Positions 26,728 to 34,726 of a stretch of DNA of 34,726 nt are shown in pieces. The position numbers and the translations under genes were made by a program. The number at the start of each line of letters is the position of its first letter. Positions within the stretch are counted from its first letter, which is position 1. Source of the DNA: Kiritimatiellia bacterium (lineage in GTDB: Bacteria > Verrucomicrobiota > Kiritimatiellia > RFP12 > UBA1067); the NCBI GenBank assembly GCA_018399555.1, contig JAGYOL010000011.1, positions 1 to 34,726 of the forward strand. Reading direction: 5' to 3'. The notes below the pieces were generated by a model, which did not search any database, had not been told where the DNA came from, and saw nothing but the letters and a program-made list of their open reading frames with translations.

Positions 26728-27941
26728 TGGCTGTCCATCCTTAAAGCGTTGCCCGGTTGTTCCTGGCCCGCGAAGCAGCTGCCCCTCGCAATCGCCCGAT
26801 CACCGAGAGCGGCGCGGATATTGTCAACCGCACGACTGATTCTCTCCCGTTTTCTGATTTCCTCTTTCTGATCATCAAACAGCAGCAGTTGCTGCTGTTC
26901 GTGGCGGTTGTTCAATTCGGCCACCCCCACACCGATCAGTCGGACCGGTGCAACCAGCTTTTCGCGGTTGAAGAGCTCAACAGCCAGTTCGCGGATCGAG
27001 AAGTCATCACATATCTCACTCGGAAAGTGCTGCTGACGGGTAATCGTTTTAAAATCAGACCAACGCAACTTGATACGGCAAAGCTGTGCCGTGTATCCCT
27101 GCGATCGCAAACGGGAGCCCACCTCGTCGCACAGATTCAGCAGCATTGCAAGTAGCCCCGCGCGGTCACTGACATCCCTGTTGAAGGTTGTCTCTTTGGA
27201 TATACTCTTTTCAGCAACGACAGTTTCAATCTCACGAGCATCAATTCCGAACGAGAGGTTGACGAGATGATCGGCAAAGCGCTGCCCGCATAATCCTGCC
27301 AGCTTCCGCCGGTCGCAGCGTTGAATGTCGGCGACTTTGTGCAAACCGGCATTTTCGAGCGTTTTGCGGCTGACCCGTCCCACCCCCCAGAGCTCACCGA
27401 CTTCGAGCCGACCGAGCCAACGGATGATCTCCGCTCTGTCGTCAGGCATTTCAAAACAACCGTCCGGCTTCGCCTTTTCACTCGCAAGTTTGGCCAGAAA
27501 TTTGTTGCCGGCTATCCCCACAGATGCCGACAGTCCAAGCTCATCACGGATAGTGCTGCGAATCGAGCAGGCTATATCCCGGGGAGAACCAAGCAGCCGT
27601 CGCACACCACTGACATCAATAAAGGCTTCATCAATTGAAAGCGGTTCCACGGTGGGTGAATACCTGGAAAAAATTTCAAAGACTTTCTCGGAAGCATACT
27701 GATAGCGGCGCATATCAGGGGAGACAAATACCGCCTGCGGACAACGCTGAAAAGCTTCGCATGACGGCATTGCAGATCTGACACCGAAAATGCGTGCCTC
27801 ATAAGAGCAGGTAGCCACCACACCGCGACGATCCGGCGGCGCACCCACTATCACAGGACGTCCCCGCAGAGAGGGGTTGTCACGCTGCTCGACGGCGGCG
27901 TAGAATGCATCCATATCAATATGTAAAACCACTTTTTTCAT
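26724..27941 (-). CDS. dinB: DNA polymerase IV (Y family)
   Basis: 'KKVVLHIDMDAFYAAVEQRDNPSLRGRPVIVG', 'SIDEAFIDVSG', 'SVGIAGNKFLAKLASEKAKPDG'. Start set to the ATG at 27941 because the longer track ORF (28010) runs through a terminator hairpin. Confidence 0.95.
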   Translation of the reverse strand: MKKVVLHIDMDAFYAAVEQRDNPSLRGRPVIVGAPPDRRGVVATCSYEARIFGVRSAMPSCEAFQRCPQAVFVSPDMRRYQYASEKVFEIFSRYSPTVEPLSIDEAFIDVSGVRRLLGSPRDIACSIRSTIRDELGLSASVGIAGNKFLAKLASEKAKPDGCFEMPDDRAEIIRWLGRLEVGELWGVGRVSRKTLENAGLHKVADIQRCDRRKLAGLCGQRFADHLVNLSFGIDAREIETVVAEKSISKETTFNRDVSDRAGLLAMLLNLCDEVGSRLRSQGYTAQLCRIKLRWSDFKTITRQQHFPSEICDDFSIRELAVELFNREKLVAPVRLIGVGVAELNNRHEQQQLLLFDDQKEEIRKRERISRAVDNIRAALGDRAIARGSCFAGQEQPGNALRMDSQ

Positions 27942-27942
27942 A

Positions 27943-27976
27943 ATTAAAAACACCGCTCTTTGAAACAGAGCGGTGT
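27943..27976 (-). terminator. Rho-independent terminator downstream of infC
   Basis: Minus strand: ACACCGCTCT-gtttcaa-AGAGCGGTGT-TTTTAATTA, a perfect 10-bp stem (27967-27976 / 27950-27959) followed by a T-run. Confidence 0.85.
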
Positions 27977-28062
27977 CATAATCAAACAGGTCGGAGCAGG
28001 TGATTTTCAATCCGGCTGATCACTCGTCTCCCAGTTGGAACCGGTCTACAATCGCTCTTACC

Positions 28063-28680
28063 TTAAGAGGAACGAGCACCTTCAGAGTTGTTGGCGGCAC
28101 TTGATTTAACTGATGGTTTGACATCAGAAGCTGGTTCTTTTTTCACTCCGCCCTTTTTAGTGATCTTGATCTGCGGGCGGGGCGCAAGCAGACATCCCAG
28201 AAGCCGCCCCATTATCCGGGGAGGCTGCTCTACGACCGCCTCTTCATGCAACTCCGCGATAACAGACTTCACCACCTCCATACCGAGCTCCTTGTGAGCA
28301 TTCTCACGTCCGCGGTACTGCAATGTAACCTTAACTTTATGTCCCGCATCAAGGAAGGTGCGAATTTTTTTCAATTTCGTATTAAAATCATTCGCCTCCA
28401 CGCCGGCGTGAAATTTGATCTCCTTGACGGTGACAGTCTTCTGGTTCTTACGTGCCATCTTACGTTTGATGCTCTCATCGTAACGAAACTTTCCGTAGTC
28501 CATAACTTTACAAACCGGCGGATCAGCGTTAGGCGACACTTCAACCAGATCAAGTCCCCGATTCTGAGCGTGGCGCAAAGCGTCTTTAGTAGACACCACA
28601 CCCACCATGTTACCGTTTTCATCGATAACCCTTATTTTGGGGACTCTGATTTTAAAGTTTACACGTGTGAATGATGCGAT
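28063..28680 (-). CDS. infC: Translation initiation factor IF-3, apparent AUC start
   Basis: 'RGLDLVEVSPNADPPVCKVMDYGKFRYDESIKRK', 'VTVKEIKFHAGVEANDFNTKL'. The conserved N-domain continues upstream of the first ATG (28608) to an ATC (28680-28678) preceded by GGAGGT (28691-28686). Confidence 0.92.
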   Translation of the reverse strand: MASFTRVNFKIRVPKIRVIDENGNMVGVVSTKDALRHAQNRGLDLVEVSPNADPPVCKVMDYGKFRYDESIKRKMARKNQKTVTVKEIKFHAGVEANDFNTKLKKIRTFLDAGHKVKVTLQYRGRENAHKELGMEVVKSVIAELHEEAVVEQPPRIMGRLLGCLLAPRPQIKITKKGGVKKEPASDVKPSVKSSAANNSEGARSS

Positions 28681-28775
28681 AAAACACCTCCAATGTTAAC
28701 CGCCGTAGCGATTTAATTTTCTCTCAACAGCTCCAAACACCCGTTCAGAGCAAAAAAACATCTCCACCGAATCGC

Positions 28776-30509
28776 TCAGGCTTTGACCGCAGCCGCGAGA
28801 CGTTCGATAAAACTCTGCGCACTCATAGTGCCTTCATCGCCCAGCTCGCGACTGCGCACGGAAACAACACCAGCCTGTGCGTCACGAGGGCCTACCACAA
28901 GCATAAAAGGGATCTTGCTGAGCTGCGCCTTGCGTATCTTGGCACCGAGTTTCTCATTGTCGGAGTCGATCTTAACACGCACATCGGCCAGCCGTAAAGT
29001 TTTTTCGACATTCCGTGCATAATCAAGAGCTTTCTCCGAAACAGGCAGAATGCGTACCTGCTCCGGAGCCAGCCAGGGTGGGAACGCACCGGCATAATGT
29101 TCTATCAGGATGCCGAAGAAACGTTCCAGACTGCCCAGCAGAGCGCGATGCACCATGTAAGGCTGATGCTCTCGGCCATCCTCGCCGATATAGGTAAGAT
29201 GAAAACGTTCCGGCAGATTGAAATCAAACTGAACCGTACCAAGCTGCCAGGGGCGGCCAAGGGCGTCTTTGATCTTCAAATCAATTTTAGGTCCGTAAAA
29301 AGCACCGCCACCCTCATCCACCTCGTAATTGATCTTTTCGGCCTGCAAAGCATTCTCCAGTGAATGAATGGCCTGATCCCAGCGCTCGGGCAATCCGACG
29401 GCCTTCTCCGGACGGGTGGATAGATAGGCAGTGACATCATCGAAGCCAAAACGACTCAGAATCCGCAACGCAAAATTGACTGTAAAGCGGATCTCATCAA
29501 CAATCTGATCGGGTGTGCAGAAGATATGGGCGTCATCCTGTGTAAAACCGCGCACCCGCAACAGACCGTGACGCACCCCCTCCTTCTCATAGCGGTAAAC
29601 CGTTCCTAATTCCGCCCAGCGCAGCGGCAGATCACGATATGAATAGCGGCGCGCCTTATAAATCTGAATATGGAAGGGACAGTTCATCGGACGCACATAA
29701 TACTCATCCACATGTCCGTGGCTGCCCTCTCCCTCGGCAACCTTCATCGGAGGGAACATGCCATCCTTATAGAACCCCAGATGGCCGGAGGTCTCCCAGA
29801 GCTGCGACTTACCGACATGCGGCGTGAAAATCATCTCATATCCAGCCCGGAAGTGCTCTCTGCGCCAGAAATCTTCGATCAGCACGCGGACACGGGCCCC
29901 CTTGGGATGCCAGTGTACAAGCCCCGGTCCTACATCATCGCTGATGCTGTAGAGCTCCAGTTCCCTGCCAAGCTTGCGGTGATCCCGCTGTTTGGCCTCC
30001 TCGATCCTCTGCAACTGCAGATCAAGTGCTTCACGCGAAACATCAGCCACTCCATAAAGACGCTGAAGCATCTGATTGTTCTCATCACCCCGATAGTAAG
30101 AGCCGGCCACCGACATCAGTTTTACAGCACCAATATCCGAGCTCTTCGCAACATGCGGTCCGCGACACAAATCCGCAAACTCCCCACAACGATAAACCGA
30201 AACCGTCTCACCCTGCGGAATGTCGGCGAGACGCTCCAATTTGTAGGGTTGATCCCTGAAAAAATCAGCCGCCTTCTCACGCGACAGTTCGAGCCGCTCA
30301 AAAGGCAGATCAGCTTCGATCAGACGCGTTATCTCGTTTTCAATACTTTCAAAGTCTTCCGGCGTCAGACGATGCTCCATATCAAAATCATAATAAAAAC
30401 CCTCTTCGGTCGAAGGCCCTATATCGAGCTTGACCTTTTCAAACAGGTTGCAGACCGCCGCCGCCATTATATGCGCCGCACTGTGACGCATAGTTTCAAT
30501 TGATTGCAC
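28776..30509 (-). CDS. thrS: Threonyl-tRNA synthetase without N-terminal TGS domain
   Basis: Editing-domain 'RHSAAHIMAAAV' and 'LCRGPHV'; catalytic 'RPMNCPFHIQIYK', 'LRVRGFTQDDAHIFC', anticodon-binding C-terminus. GTG start with GGAGGT 8 nt upstream and an in-frame TGA three codons upstream. Confidence 0.95.
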   Translation of the reverse strand: MQSIETMRHSAAHIMAAAVCNLFEKVKLDIGPSTEEGFYYDFDMEHRLTPEDFESIENEITRLIEADLPFERLELSREKAADFFRDQPYKLERLADIPQGETVSVYRCGEFADLCRGPHVAKSSDIGAVKLMSVAGSYYRGDENNQMLQRLYGVADVSREALDLQLQRIEEAKQRDHRKLGRELELYSISDDVGPGLVHWHPKGARVRVLIEDFWRREHFRAGYEMIFTPHVGKSQLWETSGHLGFYKDGMFPPMKVAEGEGSHGHVDEYYVRPMNCPFHIQIYKARRYSYRDLPLRWAELGTVYRYEKEGVRHGLLRVRGFTQDDAHIFCTPDQIVDEIRFTVNFALRILSRFGFDDVTAYLSTRPEKAVGLPERWDQAIHSLENALQAEKINYEVDEGGGAFYGPKIDLKIKDALGRPWQLGTVQFDFNLPERFHLTYIGEDGREHQPYMVHRALLGSLERFFGILIEHYAGAFPPWLAPEQVRILPVSEKALDYARNVEKTLRLADVRVKIDSDNEKLGAKIRKAQLSKIPFMLVVGPRDAQAGVVSVRSRELGDEGTMSAQSFIERLAAAVKA

Positions 30510-30577
30510 TAATGTTCACCTCCGGGTCGAGGAGCGCACAAATGCCCGTCGACGCCATTTGCTTTTTCATTGGCAGT

Positions 30578-30607
30578 AAGATACATGTTAAGGGCCTGTT
30601 TTGTCAA
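30578..30607 (-). promoter_or_regulatory. Putative sigma70-like promoter for thrS-infC
   Basis: Minus strand TTGACA-N18-TATCTT (complement of 30602-30607 and 30578-30583). Confidence 0.4.
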
Positions 30608-30614
30608 GGGTTGA

Positions 30615-31427
30615 TCAATCCAGGACGAATTCGATGGTCAGGGTCTCATACTGCCGGAGAAACTCGGAAGAGAGACCACGGATCTGACGCACTGAGGCGG
30701 CGGCCTTCAACACGCTCTGGTCGAAGTATCTGCTGCCCGAGGATTGCTGTATCCGGTAACTTACAAGCCGTCCGGCGCTGTCAAGCCGGATTGTGAGCTG
30801 TACCGGCCTTGATCCGGCTTCGGCACTTCCGGGTTGAACCCAGGCTTCATACATAGCGCGACGTACCAGTGAAATGCAGCGCCCGACTTCGCTGTCGGGC
30901 AATGTGTTTCTGGCACCGGGCCGGGCACCGGCCTGCAGAGCTTTACGAATTTCGGTACTGGAAAGCGGTTTATCCTGCACCGCAGGCACAGTCGCTCTTT
31001 TGAGCTTTGTGAAATCCTCTTTGGGTCGGTTGACAACGCGTTTTCCCTTTTTAAATGGTTTCGGAGCTGTGCGCTCGACCTTTTTCGGTTTAACATCCGG
31101 TTTAGGTTCGGGTTTTTTTTCGGATTTCGGTTTCGGCTTTTTACGCGGTGGGTCTTTTTTCACCACAACCGCATCCCGGATGGGCGGCAGGTTCTCAGGC
31201 ATCACCGGGTCGGGCTCCGATACATCCTGTGCCGGTTGAGTTTCCTGGCTGACCGTCTGCTCCGACACCGTTTCCGGCAGTACCACCGTAAACTCCACTG
31301 GCGGAGGAATATCTTTCTTGAAAAACCGATGACGCAGGGCAAATCCGGCCAATACCAGCAGCAGCACTGCGTGAAGTATCAGCGACCACCTCAGTGAAAA
31401 CCGATTAACTGGAGAGTCTTTCATCAT
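30615..31427 (-). CDS. TonB/TolA-like energy transducer
   Basis: N-terminal TM, Pro/Lys-rich spacer (KKDPPRKKPKPKSEKKPEPKPDVKPKK), C-terminal TonB-like domain 'VQLTIRLDSAGRLVSYRIQQSSGSRYFDQSVLKAAASVRQI'. Adjacent to ExbD/ExbB-like genes. Confidence 0.82.
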   Translation of the reverse strand: MMKDSPVNRFSLRWSLILHAVLLLVLAGFALRHRFFKKDIPPPVEFTVVLPETVSEQTVSQETQPAQDVSEPDPVMPENLPPIRDAVVVKKDPPRKKPKPKSEKKPEPKPDVKPKKVERTAPKPFKKGKRVVNRPKEDFTKLKRATVPAVQDKPLSSTEIRKALQAGARPGARNTLPDSEVGRCISLVRRAMYEAWVQPGSAEAGSRPVQLTIRLDSAGRLVSYRIQQSSGSRYFDQSVLKAAASVRQIRGLSSEFLRQYETLTIEFVLD

Positions 31428-31481
31428 GAACGTAACATTTCATTCTGCCGCCTGGCTTGGCTGTTCAAATCTGCGCTGCAA

Positions 31482-31889
31482 TCAATCCGCCAGCGTCACA
31501 AGCGCCATACGGGTGATCTTGTGTTTGTAGAGAATTTTCATAATGCTGATGATCTGACCATATTCAAGCCGCTCATCACCGCGCACCAAAACCGCCAGAT
31601 CCGGATTATCCACCGCCATGCCGCCCAGAGTGCGATCGAGATCCTCGATATTCACCGGTTTATTGTTGAAGTAGATGTTGCCGGTGGCGTCAATCGTCAC
31701 CACATTGGACTCCTTTTTCGGCAGAACATCGGTGCGTCCCTGAGGCAGTTTAACTGATATGCCCTGCTCCATCGCCGGCATCGTTATGATAAAGGTGATA
31801 AGCAGCAGAAAGGTCAGATCAATCAGCGGGGTCATATTGATCTCATTGATCTGCCGCGCTGAACGTTTACGGTTTCGTCGCAGTGCCAT
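31482..31889 (-). CDS. Biopolymer transport protein ExbD/TolR family
   Basis: 'INEINMTPLIDLTFLLLITFIITMPAMEQGISVKLPQ', 'AVLVRGDERLEYGQIISIMKILYKHKI'. Confidence 0.93.
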   Translation of the reverse strand: MALRRNRKRSARQINEINMTPLIDLTFLLLITFIITMPAMEQGISVKLPQGRTDVLPKKESNVVTIDATGNIYFNNKPVNIEDLDRTLGGMAVDNPDLAVLVRGDERLEYGQIISIMKILYKHKITRMALVTLAD

Positions 31890-32632
31890 CAGATATCCCT
31901 CCCCTGAAATTCACAGGCGATACGTCCCATCAACTCATCCGTAAAACCCTCCATGTCATTGGAGAGTTGACGTACCCTGCCCGCAAGGCTGTTATAGAAG
32001 ATAGCGCAGGGAATCGCAACCATCAATCCCACCACAGTGGTCATTAACGCCGAAGAGATGGCCGGAGCGATCTCTGACAGCAGCACTGTTCCCTTGTCAC
32101 CCATCGTTCCGAAGGCATCCATCACGCCCCAGACTGTTCCCAGCAGCCCCAGCATAGGCGAGGCAGTCACAATCGTAGCCAACAGTCCCATGCCATATTC
32201 AACCCGAATCTCCTGCTCGTGCAGTGTGTGTTCACACGTACTGCGAATCAACTCGATTTCACGGGCAGATAGCGCAGCACTCTCCGTATTTTGACGAACC
32301 CCGATTGAACGACGTGAATCAGGATCAAGCAGTTTGACCATACGCTCGCAGGTGCGTTCATAGATCAATCCCATACTGCTTTTTGCACTTTTCTTAGAGC
32401 GCAAATAATAGTCCAGAACGTCGCGTCCAAGCAGAAACTCGCGTATAAAGCGCCGGCTGTTGCGGGCAATGCCGCTCAGCTCTTTCGACTTGCCGATGAT
32501 CACCGCCGCCGCCACAATTGAACTTCCGAGCTGTATAAAAACAATTGTCTTGCCGACCAGACTGGATTCAAAAAAACCACCCAGCAGCGAAGCAACTGGG
32601 AAAACCGGAAACTGCAGGAAAAATTCAAACAT
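31889..32632 (-). CDS. MotA/TolQ/ExbB proton channel family protein
   Basis: 'GMGLLATIVTASPMLGLLGTVWGVMDAFGTMG..VLLSEIAPAISSALMTTVVGLMVAIPCAIFYN'. Confidence 0.94.
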   Translation of the reverse strand: MFEFFLQFPVFPVASLLGGFFESSLVGKTIVFIQLGSSIVAAAVIIGKSKELSGIARNSRRFIREFLLGRDVLDYYLRSKKSAKSSMGLIYERTCERMVKLLDPDSRRSIGVRQNTESAALSAREIELIRSTCEHTLHEQEIRVEYGMGLLATIVTASPMLGLLGTVWGVMDAFGTMGDKGTVLLSEIAPAISSALMTTVVGLMVAIPCAIFYNSLAGRVRQLSNDMEGFTDELMGRIACEFQGRDI

Positions 32633-32713
32633 TTGAAACTCCGTTTATGAAACTGTGATAAGATGTCGAAATATCGGCGAAAAACTGAAACAATACATGC
32701 AGCCCTGAACAGA

Positions 32714-33102
32714 GCGACGGCGGTCTGCGGCAAATAAGCCGGATTCTGTTCACCGTGCCAGGCACGGCTCCGATCATTCATCTGAGCGATCTACCCGGAA
32801 CCCTTTTCAGACGGGCTGAAACGATACGAGCAGCATCTCGGATTCCCTATTTGATCTTGCTCCGGAGAGGGTTTGCCCTGCGACCGGGCTCTCACACCGG
32901 CCCGGTGGTCTCTTACACCACCTTTTCACCCTTACCACAAACAGATGTCTGCGGCGGTTTGTTTTCTGCGGCACTTTCCGTCGACACCGATATGGCAGTG
33001 CCTCTCCAGCTTTGACAACTGGATCTCCCGCTCTGCGGAGTCCGGACTTTCCTCTTACCATCACGAAATGGAAGCGATCGGTTACCAACAGACCACCGCC
33101 GC
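32714..33102 (-). ncRNA. rnpB: RNase P RNA (bacterial type A-like)
   Basis: Minus strand contains 'GGTAAGAGGAAAGTCCGGACTCC', 'GGGTGAAAAGGTGGTGTAAGAGACCACCGG', 'AGATGAATGATC' and 'ACAGAATCCGGCTTATTTGCCGCAG'. Ends pair as a 14-bp P1 helix with two G.U pairs (GCGGCGGTGGTCTG / CAGACCGCCGTCGC), which set the boundaries. Confidence 0.95.
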
Positions 33103-33135
33103 TTTGTTCAGAACCTTGTTAACGGCAAAAACCGT

Positions 33136-33888
33136 TTAATCCATATAAAGAATGCGCCCGCACATTGTGCAGACCACCACACCCTGATCCCGTCTGACCA
33201 TCTGCGCAACAGAGGGCGGCTGCACCAGATTGCACCCCGAGCAGACTGTACCGTCGACCAACTCGACAACCACCGGCCAGCGCTTGGCCCGCAGACGTTC
33301 GTAGTACAACATCTTGCGGGAATCGACCGACTTGGCAACTTCCGCCCGCTCCTTGCGCGTCTCTTCAAGAACCTGCTCAACCTCAACCAGACGCTGATCA
33401 AGCTCGGTGATAAACTCATCCACCACCGCCTGCTCTCGGTGCAGCCGTCCCTCGATCTCGGCTGACTTAGCCTTGGCAGGAATCAGATCATCCATGGCGG
33501 CCAGCTCCCGGGCGTCAAAATTCGCGATATCCTCTTCGATCTTTTTGATCTCGCGGTTATACATTTGAAACTCTTTATTGGTTTTCAAAACCGCCTGATT
33601 TTTTTTCAGATCGTTTATCTTCTCCCTACAACTCTGCGATTCAAGTTCAGCCGCGTCGATTCTGGACTGAACAGCCGTGACCTGATTGTGAGCGATTTCA
33701 AGCTCTTTTTTCAAGCTGTTCAACCGCGCACCCTCTTGTTTTTTACGTTCGGGAATATCAAGAATCTCCTGTTCCAGCTCCCGTATACGCCCATCAACTT
33801 CCTGTAAATCCCGCAATGGCTGTATAAAGCTCACAAATGCACATCCTTCCGGTCTGATATGTAAAGAGATCAAAAAATTGTCTTGCAT
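33136..33888 (-). CDS. C4-type zinc ribbon domain protein with long coiled coil
   Basis: N-terminal coiled coil 'LQEVDGRIRELEQEILDIPERK' and C-terminal 'GTVCSGCNLVQPPSVAQMVRRDQGVVVCTMCGRILYMD' (CXXC...CXXC). DUF164/zf-RING_7-like. Confidence 0.87.
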   Translation of the reverse strand: MQDNFLISLHIRPEGCAFVSFIQPLRDLQEVDGRIRELEQEILDIPERKKQEGARLNSLKKELEIAHNQVTAVQSRIDAAELESQSCREKINDLKKNQAVLKTNKEFQMYNREIKKIEEDIANFDARELAAMDDLIPAKAKSAEIEGRLHREQAVVDEFITELDQRLVEVEQVLEETRKERAEVAKSVDSRKMLYYERLRAKRWPVVVELVDGTVCSGCNLVQPPSVAQMVRRDQGVVVCTMCGRILYMD

Positions 33889-33991
33889 AATATCCTATCT
33901 TATTCTGAGTGTCAACACACATAGCATGATATGTTGGAATCCGGCTATCAGCCCGGACACAAGAAAAATATGCACGTTAGTCGCTACACCC

Positions 33992-34065
33992 GATCCGGGG
34001 CTGCGCCTGGATCAAACGGCTCCGCTTCGCGGCATTTTGCCCTACGAGCAGGGTCTACTTGTAGG
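33992..34065. other. Cluster of three hairpins in the intergenic region
   Basis: GATCC...GGATC (33992-34013), CCGC-TTC-GCGG (34022-34032), CCTACGAG-cagggtcta-CTTGTAGG (34041-34065, one G.U). Confidence 0.4.
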
Positions 34066-34207
34066 ACCTATTCGCAACTGCCTGCAGAAGCCGACAAATT
34101 TAAACTTTGTTTTTACTTCACAACGAAATGTGAAAGCGGTAACATGTACGTCAATTGTAAATCCGCGGTTTTTGATATTTGTGCATTCATAAACAAGGAG
34201 AAATATT

Positions 34208-34726
34208 ATGCAGATTCTTAAAATGGGCATGGTTGGCGGCGGCATCGGCGCTTTCATAGGTGAAGTGCACCGCAAAGCGGCGCGCATGGACGGGGGTATC
34301 CAGCTGGTTGCCGGGGCTTTTGATGTCGATCCTAAAAATAGCATCAAACAGGGTAAGCTGCTGGGACTGGATGTTAGCCGGGTCTACAAAACTTACACCG
34401 AGATGATTGAAAAAGAGTCGGCTCTGCCGCCGGAGGAACGTATCGATTTCGTTGCGGTCTGCACTCCCAATCACACCCACTTTCCAATCGCAAGCGCCTT
34501 TCTGCAGGCAGGATTCAATGTGATGTGCGAAAAACCGATGACACTCACGGTTGAAGAGGCGCTCGAACTGCAGCAGATTGTGAGGAAATCACGCAAGGTC
34601 TTCGGCCTGATGCACAACTACACCGCCTACCCGATGGTCAAACTGGCCAAAGATATGGTCAAGCAGGGCGACCTTGGCAAAATCCGCAAGATAGTTGTTC
34701 AGTATCCGCAGGGCTGGCTCTATCAA
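34208..34726 (+). CDS. Gfo/Idh/MocA family oxidoreductase (3'-truncated by window end)
   Basis: ATG at 34208: 'MQILKMGMVGGGIGAFIGEVHRKAARMDGGIQLVAGAFDVDP..', 'DFVAVCTPNHTHFPIASAFLQAGFNVMCEKPMTLTVEEALELQ' is the family EKP motif. Missing from the ORF track because no stop is reached. Confidence 0.92.
   Translation, partial: MQILKMGMVGGGIGAFIGEVHRKAARMDGGIQLVAGAFDVDPKNSIKQGKLLGLDVSRVYKTYTEMIEKESALPPEERIDFVAVCTPNHTHFPIASAFLQAGFNVMCEKPMTLTVEEALELQQIVRKSRKVFGLMHNYTAYPMVKLAKDMVKQGDLGKIRKIVVQYPQGWLYQ

Noticed and set aside
27942-28010. N-terminal extension of DinB (MKITCSDLFDYDTALFQRAVFLI)
   Set aside because: It is encoded by the infC terminator hairpin; the conserved DinB start is MKKVVLHIDMDAFY at 27941.
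29670-30503. 277-aa + strand ORF antisense to thrS
   Set aside because: Shadow ORF opposite a clearly identified thrS.
33970-34100. Integron attC site
   Set aside because: Hairpins are present, but the RYYYAAC/GTTRRRY core boxes are not met and no integrase or cassette array is visible.
1-34726. CRISPR array, prophage, transposon or defence island
   Set aside because: No regularly spaced repeats, transposase, integrase, phage structural or recognised defence genes were seen; most genes are ordinary housekeeping or envelope functions.

Overview
Bacterial chromosomal window, gene-dense, in alternating strand blocks: + 1-13345, - 13373-23898, + 24048-25953, - 25981-33888, + 34208-end. The taxon cannot be read directly; content is compatible with a PVC/Kiritimatiellota-like bacterium (inference only). 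Contents in order: part of a Tad/Flp pilus locus (TadE-like, CpaB, FHA-CpaF fusion, TadB); zwf; a UDP-glucuronate decarboxylase-like gene; a HydG-like radical SAM enzyme with a changed C-terminal Cys motif; an ABC-2 exporter with a small coiled-coil partner; trmL; a dihydrolipoamide-dehydrogenase-like flavoprotein; a ComEC-like protein without an MBL domain; an aldo/keto reductase; Hsp33; an unrecognised 704-aa protein overlapping a nucleotidyltransferase-kinase fusion (MurU/AmgK-like); a SorE-like dehydrogenase; ruvA; trmJ; dinB; infC with an apparent AUC start; a thrS lacking the TGS domain; TonB/ExbD/ExbB (TolA/R/Q)-like genes; RNase P RNA (absent from the ORF track); a C4 zinc-ribbon coiled-coil protein; and a truncated Gfo/Idh/MocA oxidoreductase. 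The strongest items for follow-up are the HydG-like variant with a structured leader candidate, the 704-aa unknown coupled to the MurU/AmgK-like fusion, and the non-AUG infC. No CRISPR array, transposase, rRNA or tRNA was recognised.
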